Source: Desulfarculaceae bacterium (GTDB taxonomy: Bacteria; Desulfobacterota; Desulfobacteria; Desulfobacterales; Desulfobacteraceae). From it: 20,194 bases of DNA. Numbering within the stretch: position 1 is the stretch's first letter; each line of letters begins with the position of its first letter. The stretch lies in NCBI GenBank assembly GCA_021737205.1, contig JAIPEK010000007.1, forward strand, positions 1-20,194. The letters are read 5' to 3'. Below, piece after piece: positions 5,991 to 13,432 of this stretch. Below the pieces are notes generated by a model. It was not told where the DNA came from. It did not search any database and saw only the letters and a program-made list of their open reading frames with translations. The translations under genes and the position numbers were made by a program.

Positions 5991-7415
5991 ATGAATAAAA
6001 AAGAGATCGAAAAGCTTAAAAAGGAAATCACAAAAAAAGAGACCAATATATTTGACCATTTGAAAAAGGCGGAAACGGATGCGGCTTTCCGGCAGGCGGA
6101 GCGGTATAAGGCGTTCCTGGACAACGGCAAAACCGAGCGGGAAGCGGTGGAGCAGATTCGTCAGACCCTGGAGAAAAGCGGGTTTGTCAACATGGATGAT
6201 GTGCTGGACAAACAGCGGCCCGCCATCCACAAAAAATATTACAAGGTTTTAAAAAACAAATGCGTGGCTGCAGCCGTTCTTGGCAAAAACAGCGTCCGGT
6301 CCGGTGCGAACGTGATTGCATCCCATATTGACTCGCCCCGGCTCGATCTCAAGCAGAACCCTCTTTACGAGGATCTGGATCTGGCTTTTCTGAAAACCCA
6401 CTATTACGGCGGCATCAAGAAATACCAGTGGCTGAGCATCCCGCTGGCCCTGCACGGCATTGTTGTGAAGAAAGACGGGTCATCAATCGACATCTGTATT
6501 GGCGAGGCGGATGGCGACCCGGTGTTTACGGTATCCGATCTGCTGCCCCATCTGGCCGGAAATCAGCAGGGATCCAAAAAAGTGTCAGAGGCGTTTGAAG
6601 GGGAAAAACTCAACCTGCTCTGCGGGAGCATGCCCCTTGGAAACGAGACAATCAAAGAGCGGTTCAAGCTCGGGGTTCTCAAGCTGCTTTACGATCAGTA
6701 CGGGATGGTGGAATCGGATTTTGTCAGTGCCGAGCTTGAGGCGGTTCCTGCGTTCAAGGCAAAGGACGTCGGGTTCGACCGCTCCATGATCGGTGCCTAC
6801 GGCCAGGACGACCGGATCTGCGCATTTTCCCAACTCGAAGCGCTCACCTCTCTTGAAGGAGTGGACCAGACTTCGGCGGCCCTGTTTTTTGACAAAGAGG
6901 AAATCGGCAGTGAAGGCACCACCAGTGCCAAGTCCGGTTTTATCGAAGACTTTCTGTCCGATCTTCTGTTCATGAACAACGAACCCACGGACAGTCGGAC
7001 CTTGCGCAAGTGTCTGATGAATTCCCGGTGTCTTTCCGCGGATGTAAACGGGGCCATGGATCCGGACTACAAGGAGGTGCACGAGAAACTCAATGCAGCC
7101 AGACTGGGACGCGGGATCTGCATCACCAAGTTCACAGGCGCCCGTGGAAAAGCCGGGGCCAGTGACGCAGGCGCCGAATTCGTGGGGCTGATCCGGAACC
7201 TTTTCGACAAGCACAACATACTGTGGCAGACCGGAGAGCTCGGGAAAATCGACGAGGGCGGGGGCGGAACCCTGGCCAAATTTCTGGCCGAGCTCGGCAT
7301 GGACATCCTGGACTGCGGGCCTGCGCTTCTGGCAATGCATTCGCCGTTTGAAATCGCCGGCAAGGCGGATCTGTACATGACGTATAAAGGGTACAGGGAA
7401 TTTTATTGTATGTGA
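5991..7415 (+). CDS. M18 family zinc aminopeptidase
   Basis: The 474-residue protein matches the M18 (aminopeptidase I / aspartyl aminopeptidase) family in length and in all metal-binding motifs. The motifs are H112 in ASHIDSPRLDL, an aspartate in YGQDDRICAF (about 270-279), the catalytic and metal glutamates 303-304 in FFDKEEIGSEG, D351 in SADVNGAMDP, and H450 in LLAMHSPFE. These cytoplasmic enzymes are large homo-oligomers that remove N-terminal residues, often acidic ones, from peptides; the binuclear zinc site seems complete. The N-terminal 30 residues are unusually lysine-rich. The ribosome site AGGAAAGGGA lies well placed before the ATG. The TGA stop is also the first three bases of the 199-bp dispersed repeat. 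Confidence 0.93.
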   Translation: MNKKEIEKLKKEITKKETNIFDHLKKAETDAAFRQAERYKAFLDNGKTEREAVEQIRQTLEKSGFVNMDDVLDKQRPAIHKKYYKVLKNKCVAAAVLGKNSVRSGANVIASHIDSPRLDLKQNPLYEDLDLAFLKTHYYGGIKKYQWLSIPLALHGIVVKKDGSSIDICIGEADGDPVFTVSDLLPHLAGNQQGSKKVSEAFEGEKLNLLCGSMPLGNETIKERFKLGVLKLLYDQYGMVESDFVSAELEAVPAFKAKDVGFDRSMIGAYGQDDRICAFSQLEALTSLEGVDQTSAALFFDKEEIGSEGTTSAKSGFIEDFLSDLLFMNNEPTDSRTLRKCLMNSRCLSADVNGAMDPDYKEVHEKLNAARLGRGICITKFTGARGKAGASDAGAEFVGLIRNLFDKHNILWQTGELGKIDEGGGGTLAKFLAELGMDILDCGPALLAMHSPFEIAGKADLYMTYKGYREFYCM

Positions 7416-7611
7416 AAGTTCGTGCCATATTCCCGGCATCAGCCGATCCGGCATAACCTTCCGCTCATTCTCACAAATCATCCATGAATTGCTCCGAGGG
7501 AAATGCCGGAACCGGTCACATCGTGTGCCCGGTAACCGACCGGCATTTGAATCCGCTCCAGGTTATACCGGATCGTCTGCTGCCTCTGACCGGGACTTGC
7601 ATACTTCTTTG
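7413..7611. repeat. 199-bp dispersed repeat, copy A
   Basis: This stretch matches 13234-13432 in the same orientation, with roughly 85% identity by eye, compensating single-base gaps and equal length. The best block, 7501-7560, differs at only 3 of 60 positions. Within it AAATGCCGG (7501-7509) and CCGGCATTT (7540-7548) form a perfect 9-bp stem enclosing a second, imperfect stem of CCGG/CACA type. It fills most of the gap between the aminopeptidase and dacB-like genes. No encoded protein is evident. Confidence 0.9.
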
Positions 7612-7660
7612 TGTCCAGCGAGACATATTTGATTTTATGCAATTTTGGGGATTCTAAGCG

Positions 7661-8881
7661 TTGTTTGTATCCAAAAGAAAATACAGGGCAATAGGCGTTA
7701 TTTCGACAGGACTTGTGATCGTTTTGCTGTTTCTCCTGGTACCTGTTTCATCCGCCGGTATAGGGACGGCGGCAATGCTTGCCCGCGGTGACGGAACGAT
7801 ACTGTATGAAAACAATATCGACCGGGAGCTGATCCCTGCCTCCATTCTGAAAATCGCTACTTCGCTCGCAGCTTTTCATTCTCTTGGTGAAGACTTTCGG
7901 TACAAAACGACAGCGGCATTTGAGAAATCCACCGGCACGCTTTATATCAAGGGATTCGGTGATCCGTTGTTCATCTCCGAGCAGATCCGGCCGTTCTGCA
8001 GAGAAACCGCCTCAAAGCTCCATGAGCGGAGTATTCAACGGATCGACCGGATCGTTCTGGACAACTCCTACTTCAGGGACGACATAGCCGTCCCAGGCAA
8101 AAGCGGTTCCATGAACCCGTATGACGCGCCTACAGGGGCTTTGTGTGCGAACTTCAACACGGTGAAGTTCAAACGGGATTCATCAAGGCGGGATTATGTC
8201 AGTGCCGAACCCCAGACACCGCTTTTGCCGTTTGTCATGGAAAAGGTTCGGCAAACCGGGCTCAAGAAAGGCAGGATCATTCTGGATCGGGAAAAAAGCC
8301 GGTTGTATCCCGGTTTTCTGATCAGACATTTCCTGGAAGAAAACGGTATCCGGGTGGACGGGGAAATTTTGCAGGGAACCATGCCGGAAAACCTTTCCGT
8401 CTCTATTACCCGCCGATCCGATTTCACGCTGGACGTCATCGTGCGGAAACTATTGAAATATTCCAACAATTTCATGGCCAACCAACTGCTGTTGACCATC
8501 GGCGCCAGGGAATCCGGGCCGCCTGCGACTCTGGAAAAAGGAGTTAAAGCGGTATCCGATTATCTGTCCGGTGAGCTTGGGCTTGCAAGCTTCAAACTGG
8601 TTGAGGGTTCCGGCATCTCCCGGGAAAACCGGATCTCGTGCCGGGAAATGATCTCGATTGTACAAAAATTCAAGCCGTATCACCGGCTTTTGAGGAAAAA
8701 AGGGAATGAATACTTCAAGACAGGTACTCTATCCGGTGTCAGAACCCGGGCCGGCTTTTTCAAAGGAACGGACGATACCCTTTACCCGTTTGTGATCATG
8801 GTCAACCGGAACGGCGGGCATTATCACGCCATCAAGCAAAAAATGAAAAGGACTCTGCAAAAAAGGATATTACAGGAATGA
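7661..8881 (+). CDS. dacB: D-alanyl-D-alanine carboxypeptidase/endopeptidase (PBP4 type, S13)
   Basis: The 406-residue protein carries the three penicillin-binding motifs of the S13 family in order: S61-I-L-K64 (PASILKIAT) with the acyl-enzyme serine, S268-N-N270 (KYSNNFMANQ), and K353-T-G355 (FKTGTLSGV). A hydrophobic N-terminus (about 10-31) serves as signal peptide or membrane anchor, placing the enzyme in the periplasm, where it trims or cuts peptidoglycan cross-links. It is shorter than E. coli PBP4 (about 477 residues), mostly between the first two motifs. The start is TTG at 7661. An in-frame TAA lies one codon upstream, a GGGG lies 10 bases before, and only this start includes the signal sequence. 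It ends 10 bases from the convergent folE2 stop with no visible terminator. Confidence 0.9.
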   Translation: MFVSKRKYRAIGVISTGLVIVLLFLLVPVSSAGIGTAAMLARGDGTILYENNIDRELIPASILKIATSLAAFHSLGEDFRYKTTAAFEKSTGTLYIKGFGDPLFISEQIRPFCRETASKLHERSIQRIDRIVLDNSYFRDDIAVPGKSGSMNPYDAPTGALCANFNTVKFKRDSSRRDYVSAEPQTPLLPFVMEKVRQTGLKKGRIILDREKSRLYPGFLIRHFLEENGIRVDGEILQGTMPENLSVSITRRSDFTLDVIVRKLLKYSNNFMANQLLLTIGARESGPPATLEKGVKAVSDYLSGELGLASFKLVEGSGISRENRISCREMISIVQKFKPYHRLLRKKGNEYFKTGTLSGVRTRAGFFKGTDDTLYPFVIMVNRNGGHYHAIKQKMKRTLQKRILQE

Positions 8882-8891
8882 TCATCCGGTG

Positions 8892-9668
8892 TCAGATTTT
8901 CCCTCTTTCGATGTATGCGTAAGCGCTGTGGTTGTGGATGGATTCGAAATTTTCGGCGCTCACTGAAAACCAGGTGATGTTGTCATCCTTGAGCAGGGCG
9001 CCCGCCACCTCTCTTACCATGTCCTCAACGAACATGGGGTTGTCGTAGGCGTTTTCCGTGACATACTTTTCATCGTCCCGTTTGAGGACCGAAAAGAGTT
9101 CGCACGAGGCGGACTTCTCCACGATGCTGACAATGTCCTCGATCCAGATCAGTTTTTTGAACCGGGTGCTGACCAGTACTTCGCCGCGCTGGTTGTGGGC
9201 GCCGTATCTGCTGATTTCCCTGGAGCAGGGGCAGACCGAGGTCACCGGCACGGCCACTGTCAGGACAAGGTCGCGCGGGTTGGCCGGGCCGGATGATCCG
9301 GTAATGGTACAGTTGTAATCCATCAGGCCGGTGGTGCCGGAAACCGGTGCCTTTTTGTTGATGAAATACGGAAAGGAAATTTCAATATGGGAAGAGGCCG
9401 CATTCAGGGAGAGCTTGAGGTCTTTCAGGATATTGGTGAGGGATTCCAGGGAGACCTGTTTCCGGAACATGTCCAGCATCTCTATAAATCGGCTCATATG
9501 GGTCCCCTTCTGCTGGTGGGGAAGATCCACATACATGCTGATTCTGGCAACGGTGGACTGCAGCCCTTTTGTTTTATCCAGTACCTTTATGGGGTATTTA
9601 AGCTCTTTAATACCGACCTTGTCAATGGGAATGTTCCTGTCATCCGGCAGGTTTTGAATATCAATCAT
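8892..9668 (-). CDS. folE2: GTP cyclohydrolase, FolE2 type (IB)
   Basis: The 258-residue protein has the hallmarks of the FolE2 family: G-T-H57-MSRF near the N-terminus, the metal cysteine C146 in TSVCPCSREIS, and GAHNQRGE (156-163). FolE2 converts GTP to 7,8-dihydroneopterin triphosphate, the first step for folate and for queuosine-type deazapurines. It can use metals other than zinc, so some bacteria use it in place of zinc-dependent FolE. The length is typical. The ATG overlaps the ttcA-like stop by four bases (ATGA at 9665-9668), so translation is probably coupled. This is the last gene of the long minus-strand series and converges on the dacB-like gene. Confidence 0.95.
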   Translation of the reverse strand: MIDIQNLPDDRNIPIDKVGIKELKYPIKVLDKTKGLQSTVARISMYVDLPHQQKGTHMSRFIEMLDMFRKQVSLESLTNILKDLKLSLNAASSHIEISFPYFINKKAPVSGTTGLMDYNCTITGSSGPANPRDLVLTVAVPVTSVCPCSREISRYGAHNQRGEVLVSTRFKKLIWIEDIVSIVEKSASCELFSVLKRDDEKYVTENAYDNPMFVEDMVREVAGALLKDDNITWFSVSAENFESIHNHSAYAYIERGKI

Positions 9669-10390
9669 AGTGTATGCTCTAAAAGATATTGGTCAGATAC
9701 GTTGCCCATGGCACTGAAAATATTGCCCTTGATATGGCTGCTTTCTTCATACAGTTCATTGAGCAGCCTGCGGACCCTTTTTCGTTTCGAGGACGGCTCG
9801 CTCGGGCAGGAATGGCTGAATTCGGGCAGCTCTCTGTCCGTATGGAACCGCCGGATCTCGTTCTTTTCCAGGTAGCAAAGCGGCCGTATGATCCGGAAGG
9901 TGTCGTCGAAAAACGGCTGGCTCGGTTTCATGGTGCCGATCCGGCCCGAATACAGGATGTTCATGAACAGCGTTTCAATGATGTCATCCTTGTGATGCCC
10001 CAGTGCAATCCGGGAACACCCTTCCTCTTTTGCAATTTCAAAAAGGCGTTTTCTTCTCAGGCGGGAACACAGAAAACACGGATTCTCCGTGTTGGCTTCG
10101 GAATGGGCGTATACGCCGAAATCGGTGGATTCGATACGGATATCCCCGAAGGTTTCCTTGACATACCCTTCAAGTTCTCCGGCAAACGAGTTTTCAAACC
10201 CGGGGTCGATATACACCGGAAAAATGGAAAACCGGACAGGGGCCCTGGTTTTCAGGATGGAAAGCAGTGTCAGAAGGACCATGCTGTCCACACCCCCTGA
10301 AACCGCCAGGAGCACCCTGTCGTTTTCCCTGATCATGGCATAGTCATGGACTGCTCTGCCGACGGCATTTTTACTCTTCTTCAGGCTCAT
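9665..10390 (-). CDS. ttcA: TtcA-like PP-loop tRNA thiolation enzyme
   Basis: Starting at ATG 10390, the 241-residue protein has the PP-loop ATP-binding motif SGGVDS (31-36), the C105-x2-C108 pair in NPCFLCSRLRR, ALGHHKDD (129-136) and a further conserved cysteine in SHSCPSEPSSKR (about C195). This is the TtcA family, which uses an iron-sulfur cluster held by three cysteines to make 2-thiocytidine at tRNA position 32. Related family members thiolate other positions, so the substrate is inferred. A longer frame from ATG 10447 exists, but its extra 19 residues lie inside rpoZ and resemble nothing in the family. The chosen start overlaps the end of rpoZ by 20 bases, and the stop overlaps folE2. 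Confidence 0.85.
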   Translation of the reverse strand: MSLKKSKNAVGRAVHDYAMIRENDRVLLAVSGGVDSMVLLTLLSILKTRAPVRFSIFPVYIDPGFENSFAGELEGYVKETFGDIRIESTDFGVYAHSEANTENPCFLCSRLRRKRLFEIAKEEGCSRIALGHHKDDIIETLFMNILYSGRIGTMKPSQPFFDDTFRIIRPLCYLEKNEIRRFHTDRELPEFSHSCPSEPSSKRKRVRRLLNELYEESSHIKGNIFSAMGNVSDQYLLEHTL

Positions 10391-10577
10391 CCCGTTTCCC
10401 GGGCTTGATACGGCCCGCCGCAATCTCCCGTAGAACCGCCACGACATCCTCGTTCTTTGACTTTACCGTAAGTTCGGCACCTTCGCGCACCTGGCGTACC
10501 CGTTTGGCCGCAAGGTGTACAAGTGCGAACCGGTTGTCTACATTCTGAAGGCAATCTTCAATAGTTACTCTTGCCAA
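10371..10577 (-). CDS. rpoZ: DNA-directed RNA polymerase omega subunit
   Basis: The 68-residue product is a full omega subunit. It begins M(L)ARVTIEDCLQNVDNRFALV, continues with LAAKRVRQV, and has an acidic tail. Omega helps assemble the beta-prime subunit of RNA polymerase and forms part of the ppGpp site in many proteobacteria. I place the start at TTG 10577 because a good AAGGAG site lies 7 bases upstream and family similarity begins exactly there. The open frame continues up to ATG 10643 through low-complexity sequence of a palindromic repeat, which I take as non-coding. The 3' end overlaps the ttcA-like start by 20 bases. Confidence 0.92.
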   Translation of the reverse strand: MARVTIEDCLQNVDNRFALVHLAAKRVRQVREGAELTVKSKNEDVVAVLREIAAGRIKPGKRDEPEEE

Positions 10578-10584
10578 AACCCGA

Positions 10585-10590
10585 CTCCTT
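10585..10590 (-). promoter_or_regulatory. Ribosome binding site that fixes the TTG start of rpoZ
   Basis: On the minus strand this reads AAGGAG, seven bases before the TTG codon at 10577. The longer frame from ATG 10643 has no comparable site, so this decides the start. Confidence 0.75.
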
Positions 10591-10598
10591 ATTTTCAA

Positions 10599-10648
10599 GA
10601 AACTTGAAACAAGATACAAGAAACAAGGCACTGCCTCATTCAAGTTTC
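10599..10648. repeat. Palindromic intergenic element between rpoZ and greA
   Basis: The arms GAAACTTGAA (10599-10608) and TTCAAGTTTC (10639-10648) are perfectly complementary. A 30-base centre contains repeats of the ACAAG type and a small GGCA/TGCC hairpin. The right arm continues as TTCAAGTTTCAAG (10639-10651), a 13-mer found unchanged in the asd-pssA element at 12431-12443. As it lies inside the predicted operon, it would be transcribed and could shape mRNA stability. Confidence 0.65.
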
Positions 10649-10681
10649 AAGCTTGGTTATGATGCTTTGTTGCATCATGGT

Positions 10682-11149
10682 TTATAAAATGTCTATCACT
10701 TCATATGTCCGTTTACCGCCGGGGGCCTGGATAATGGCCTCGTCTCCCGGCTTTTTGCCCAGAAGGGCTGTGCCGAGCGGGGAGGATACTGATATTTTCC
10801 CCTGATCGATATCCGCCTCGTCCGGCCCGACCACCTGGTACTCGAACTCTTCTTCCGAGTCCACGTTTTCCACCACGACCGTGCCGCCGAACCGGACCAC
10901 ATCCTTGGGCACTTTGGCCGGATCGATCACCTCGGCGTTTGCCAGTTTAAAGCCAAGCTCCCCGATCCGTCCTTCCAGGAAAGACTGTTTGTCCTTTGCC
11001 GCATCAAACTCGGAATTTTCCGACAGATCCCCGTGGGATCGGGCCACCTCGATGGCCTTTATATTCTCCGGTCTTTCCACGCTTTTCAACCGGGTAAGCT
11101 CTTCTTTCAGACTCTGGTATCCTGCTTTTGTTATGGGTGTTTTCTCCAA
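10682..11149 (-). CDS. greA: Transcription elongation factor GreA
   Basis: From TTG 11149 the protein is 155 residues, close to the usual 158. The N-terminal coiled coil includes TPITKAGYQSLKEELTRLK, with the acidic tip GDLSENSEF (40-48, D41 and E44), and the C-terminal FKBP-like domain has VGPDEADI and ISVSSPLGTALLG. GreA enters the secondary channel of RNA polymerase and stimulates cleavage of backtracked RNA. An alternative TTG at 11188 would add 13 residues, but its AGAAGGG touches the start codon. The GGAG at 11159-11162 is 9 bases from the start I chose. It lies next to rpoZ, another RNA polymerase partner, within the same series of genes. Confidence 0.93.
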   Translation of the reverse strand: MEKTPITKAGYQSLKEELTRLKSVERPENIKAIEVARSHGDLSENSEFDAAKDKQSFLEGRIGELGFKLANAEVIDPAKVPKDVVRFGGTVVVENVDSEEEFEYQVVGPDEADIDQGKISVSSPLGTALLGKKPGDEAIIQAPGGKRTYEVIDIL

Positions 11150-11206
11150 CGCTATACTCTCCGTTCTCTTTTCATACTCAATTGACAACCCTTCTAAAAA
11201 GGCTTT

Positions 11207-12229
11207 CTACAGATATTGATCCGCCAGCAGTCTTCCGATCTGGACCGTATTGGTGGCGGCCCCTTTGCGTATATTGTCCGATACGATCCACATGTTAATC
11301 CCGTTTTCAATGCTGTCATCCTGCCGGATCCGCCCCACAAACGTCGTGTCCTTTCCCTGGGCGTAAATCGCCATGGGATACACCCCGCCTGCCGGATCAT
11401 CCAGAACTTCTACACCGGGAGCGTTTTGGAGAAGCTCTCTCACGGTTTCAGCGCTGGCATGCCGTTCGGTTTCGATGTTCACCGATTCCGAATGCCCGTT
11501 GAAAACCGGTATCCGGACCGTGGTGGCAGTAATGCCGATGGAATGATCCCCGAAGATTTTCCGGGTTTCGTTTACCATTTTCATCTCTTCTTTGGAATAC
11601 CCGGTATCCAGGAACGCATCAATGTGCGGCAGGGCGTTAAACGCAATCTGGTGGGGATACACGCCCGTCTCGACGGGCCGTCCTTCCAGACAGGACTTGG
11701 TTTGCTCATGGAGTTCCTCCACCGCCTTGACCCCGGAGCCGGAAACCGCCTGGTACGTGGAAATCACAAGCCGTTTGATCCGAAATTCCGAATGGAGGGG
11801 ATTAAGCGCCACCACCATCTGGATGGTGGAGCAGTTAGGATTGGCAATGATGTTTTTGTTCCGGTATTCCGCCACCGCATCCGGGTTCACCTCGGGCACC
11901 ACAAGGGGCACCTCGGGGTCCATGCGCCATGCACTGGAGTTGTCCACCACCACACACCCGGCCTCGGCTGCGACCGGGGCGAACTCTTTACTGGTATTTC
12001 CGCCGGCTGAAAACAGGGCCAGGTCATACCCTTTAAAAGAATCCTTTTCCATTTTTTCAACCGTGATCCGCTGCCCGTTGAAGGTCAGTTCGGTTCCGGC
12101 CGACCGGCTCGAGGACAGCAATCTGATATTGTTGACGGGGAACTTTTGCTCTTCCAGGCAGGTGAGTATTTGCCGGCCCACCGCCCCGGTTGCACCCGCA
12201 ACCACTACGTCAATTGTTTTGTCTGCCAT
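11207..12229 (-). CDS. asd: Aspartate-semialdehyde dehydrogenase
   Basis: The 340-residue protein has the NADP-binding GATGAVGRQIL (12-22), the catalytic cysteine C133 in ANPNCSTIQ, SGSGVKAVEEL (163-173) and the catalytic histidine H246 in RIPVFNGHSES. It reduces aspartyl phosphate to aspartate semialdehyde in the cytoplasm, the branch point to lysine, diaminopimelate, threonine and methionine. The length and motifs are those of the common bacterial Asd/USG-related group with the true active-site cysteine present. AAGGAG lies about 9 bases before the ATG. A repeat-rich 240-base gap separates it from pssA upstream. Confidence 0.96.
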   Translation of the reverse strand: MADKTIDVVVAGATGAVGRQILTCLEEQKFPVNNIRLLSSSRSAGTELTFNGQRITVEKMEKDSFKGYDLALFSAGGNTSKEFAPVAAEAGCVVVDNSSAWRMDPEVPLVVPEVNPDAVAEYRNKNIIANPNCSTIQMVVALNPLHSEFRIKRLVISTYQAVSGSGVKAVEELHEQTKSCLEGRPVETGVYPHQIAFNALPHIDAFLDTGYSKEEMKMVNETRKIFGDHSIGITATTVRIPVFNGHSESVNIETERHASAETVRELLQNAPGVEVLDDPAGGVYPMAIYAQGKDTTFVGRIRQDDSIENGINMWIVSDNIRKGAATNTVQIGRLLADQYL

Positions 12230-12324
12230 TTATCGCCACTCCTTTACACGCTTGTGTAATCCGTTCACGGTTATCGGTTCACAGTTCACGGTTTTTTCCA
12301 TTGATTTCAACTCTTGAATTAATC

Positions 12325-12457
12325 GTAACCGTTCACGGAACGTTGAAATTGGAAAATAGAAATTGGAAATTTGGCCTTCATGCTTTTGTACTGTTGATGA
12401 ACGCATTCAATCCAATTTCTACTTTCGAATTTCAAGTTTCAAGCCGTGAACGGTTAC
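12325..12457. repeat. Long imperfect palindrome between pssA and asd
   Basis: The outer arms GTAACCGTTCACGG (12325-12338) and CCGTGAACGGTTAC (12444-12457) are exactly complementary, as are the inner GAAATTGG (12359-12366) and CCAATTTC (12412-12419). The sequence between pairs imperfectly. The loop is about 45 bases. Short direct repeats of the GTTCACGG kind also occur at 12261-12292, and the 10-mer TTACACGCTT is found on both sides (12244-12253 and 12454-12463). The shape resembles a small non-autonomous mobile element. There is no coding potential. Confidence 0.75.
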
Positions 12458-12469
12458 ACGCTTATTTTG

Positions 12470-13210
12470 TTACAACCCCACTTCTTCCCGGCTTTCCCGT
12501 TCTTCATGATGGTGAAACGGAGCAAGAACCGGTCCGGAGATCACATAGACCGACATGACCGCGAAAAGAACCAGCCAGGGCTCGTACGCAACCGTGATCA
12601 GGACCAGAATAGCCCCCACCAGCCAGTTGAACCGGGTTCGGTTGAAAAGGGAGATATTTTTGAAGCTCTTGTACCCGAAAGAACTCACCATGCAGAATGA
12701 AAGTGCATACAGCATGAAAAGAATCACCAGCCTGTACGGCTCCGGGTCGGCGCCGAGGCGCGAAAACAGCATGACCACGGCCACATTCATGCAGGCGGCC
12801 GCCGGAATGGGCAGGCCTTCAAAGCTTCCGCTATCCTTGACTTCCACGGTGGTATTGAACCGGGCAAGCCGAAGCGCCCCGCAGGCCGCAAAAAGGAATC
12901 CGGCAAGCCAGCCGAGCCGTCCGATGGGTTCGAGCACCCACAATACCATCAAAAGAGACGGGGCAAGCCCGAACGTAACCAGGTCTGCAAGGGAATCATA
13001 CTCGATCCCGAACCGGCTGGTGGTATGGGTGGCCCGTGCGATCTTCCCGTCCAGAAGGTCGAACACGGCACCGATCAGAATGGAGACGGCAGCCTGTTCG
13101 TACCTGGCGTTCACCGCCGCAAGGACTGCGTAATATCCGCAGAACATGTTCATGGAGGTGAACAGGTTGGGAAGTATGTAGATTCCCTTTTTGATGTTTT
13201 CCTTTTGCAT
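12470..13210 (-). CDS. pssA: CDP-diacylglycerol-serine O-phosphatidyltransferase
   Basis: The 246-residue integral membrane protein carries a complete CDP-alcohol phosphotransferase motif: D54-G-x2-A-R59-x8-G68-x3-D72-x3-D76 (DGKIARATHTTSRFGIEYDS). It opens with YILPNLFTSMNMFCGYYA, typical of the Bacillus-like PssA group, and has six or more hydrophobic segments. It makes phosphatidylserine from CDP-diacylglycerol and serine at the inner membrane. The next gene upstream, psd, decarboxylates the product, so the pair accounts for phosphatidylethanolamine synthesis. The start is ATG 13210; an in-frame TGA lies close upstream. The nearest ribosome site, AAAGGAG, is about 12 bases away, rather far. 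Confidence 0.95.
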   Translation of the reverse strand: MQKENIKKGIYILPNLFTSMNMFCGYYAVLAAVNARYEQAAVSILIGAVFDLLDGKIARATHTTSRFGIEYDSLADLVTFGLAPSLLMVLWVLEPIGRLGWLAGFLFAACGALRLARFNTTVEVKDSGSFEGLPIPAAACMNVAVVMLFSRLGADPEPYRLVILFMLYALSFCMVSSFGYKSFKNISLFNRTRFNWLVGAILVLITVAYEPWLVLFAVMSVYVISGPVLAPFHHHEERESREEVGL

Positions 13211-13233
13211 GTGGAGTCATTTCTCCTTTTGTC

Positions 13234-13432
13234 TGAAAGTCCGTGCCAAGGTACCGGCAGTAGCCGAACCGGCATAACCTTCCGCTCATTCTATCAGCCC
13301 TTCCAGGGCTGCTCCGAGGAAAATGCCGGAACCGGTCACGTCCTGTGCCCGGTAACCGACCGGCATTTAAATCCGCTCCAGGTTACACCGGATCGTCTGC
13401 TGCCTCTGTTCGTGGGCTTTCATCATTCTTTG
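13234..13432. repeat. 199-bp dispersed repeat, copy B
   Basis: Second copy of the repeat at 7413-7611, same orientation and same length. The stem arms AAATGCCGG and CCGGCATTT recur at 13321-13329 and 13360-13368. It fills the psd-pssA gap and runs 50 bases into the 3' end of psd, encoding its last residues and its TAA stop. Confidence 0.9.

Noticed and set aside
10578..10643. Longer rpoZ start at ATG 10643
   Set aside because: It would translate a palindromic repeat into residues unlike any omega subunit and lacks a ribosome site; TTG 10577 has both.
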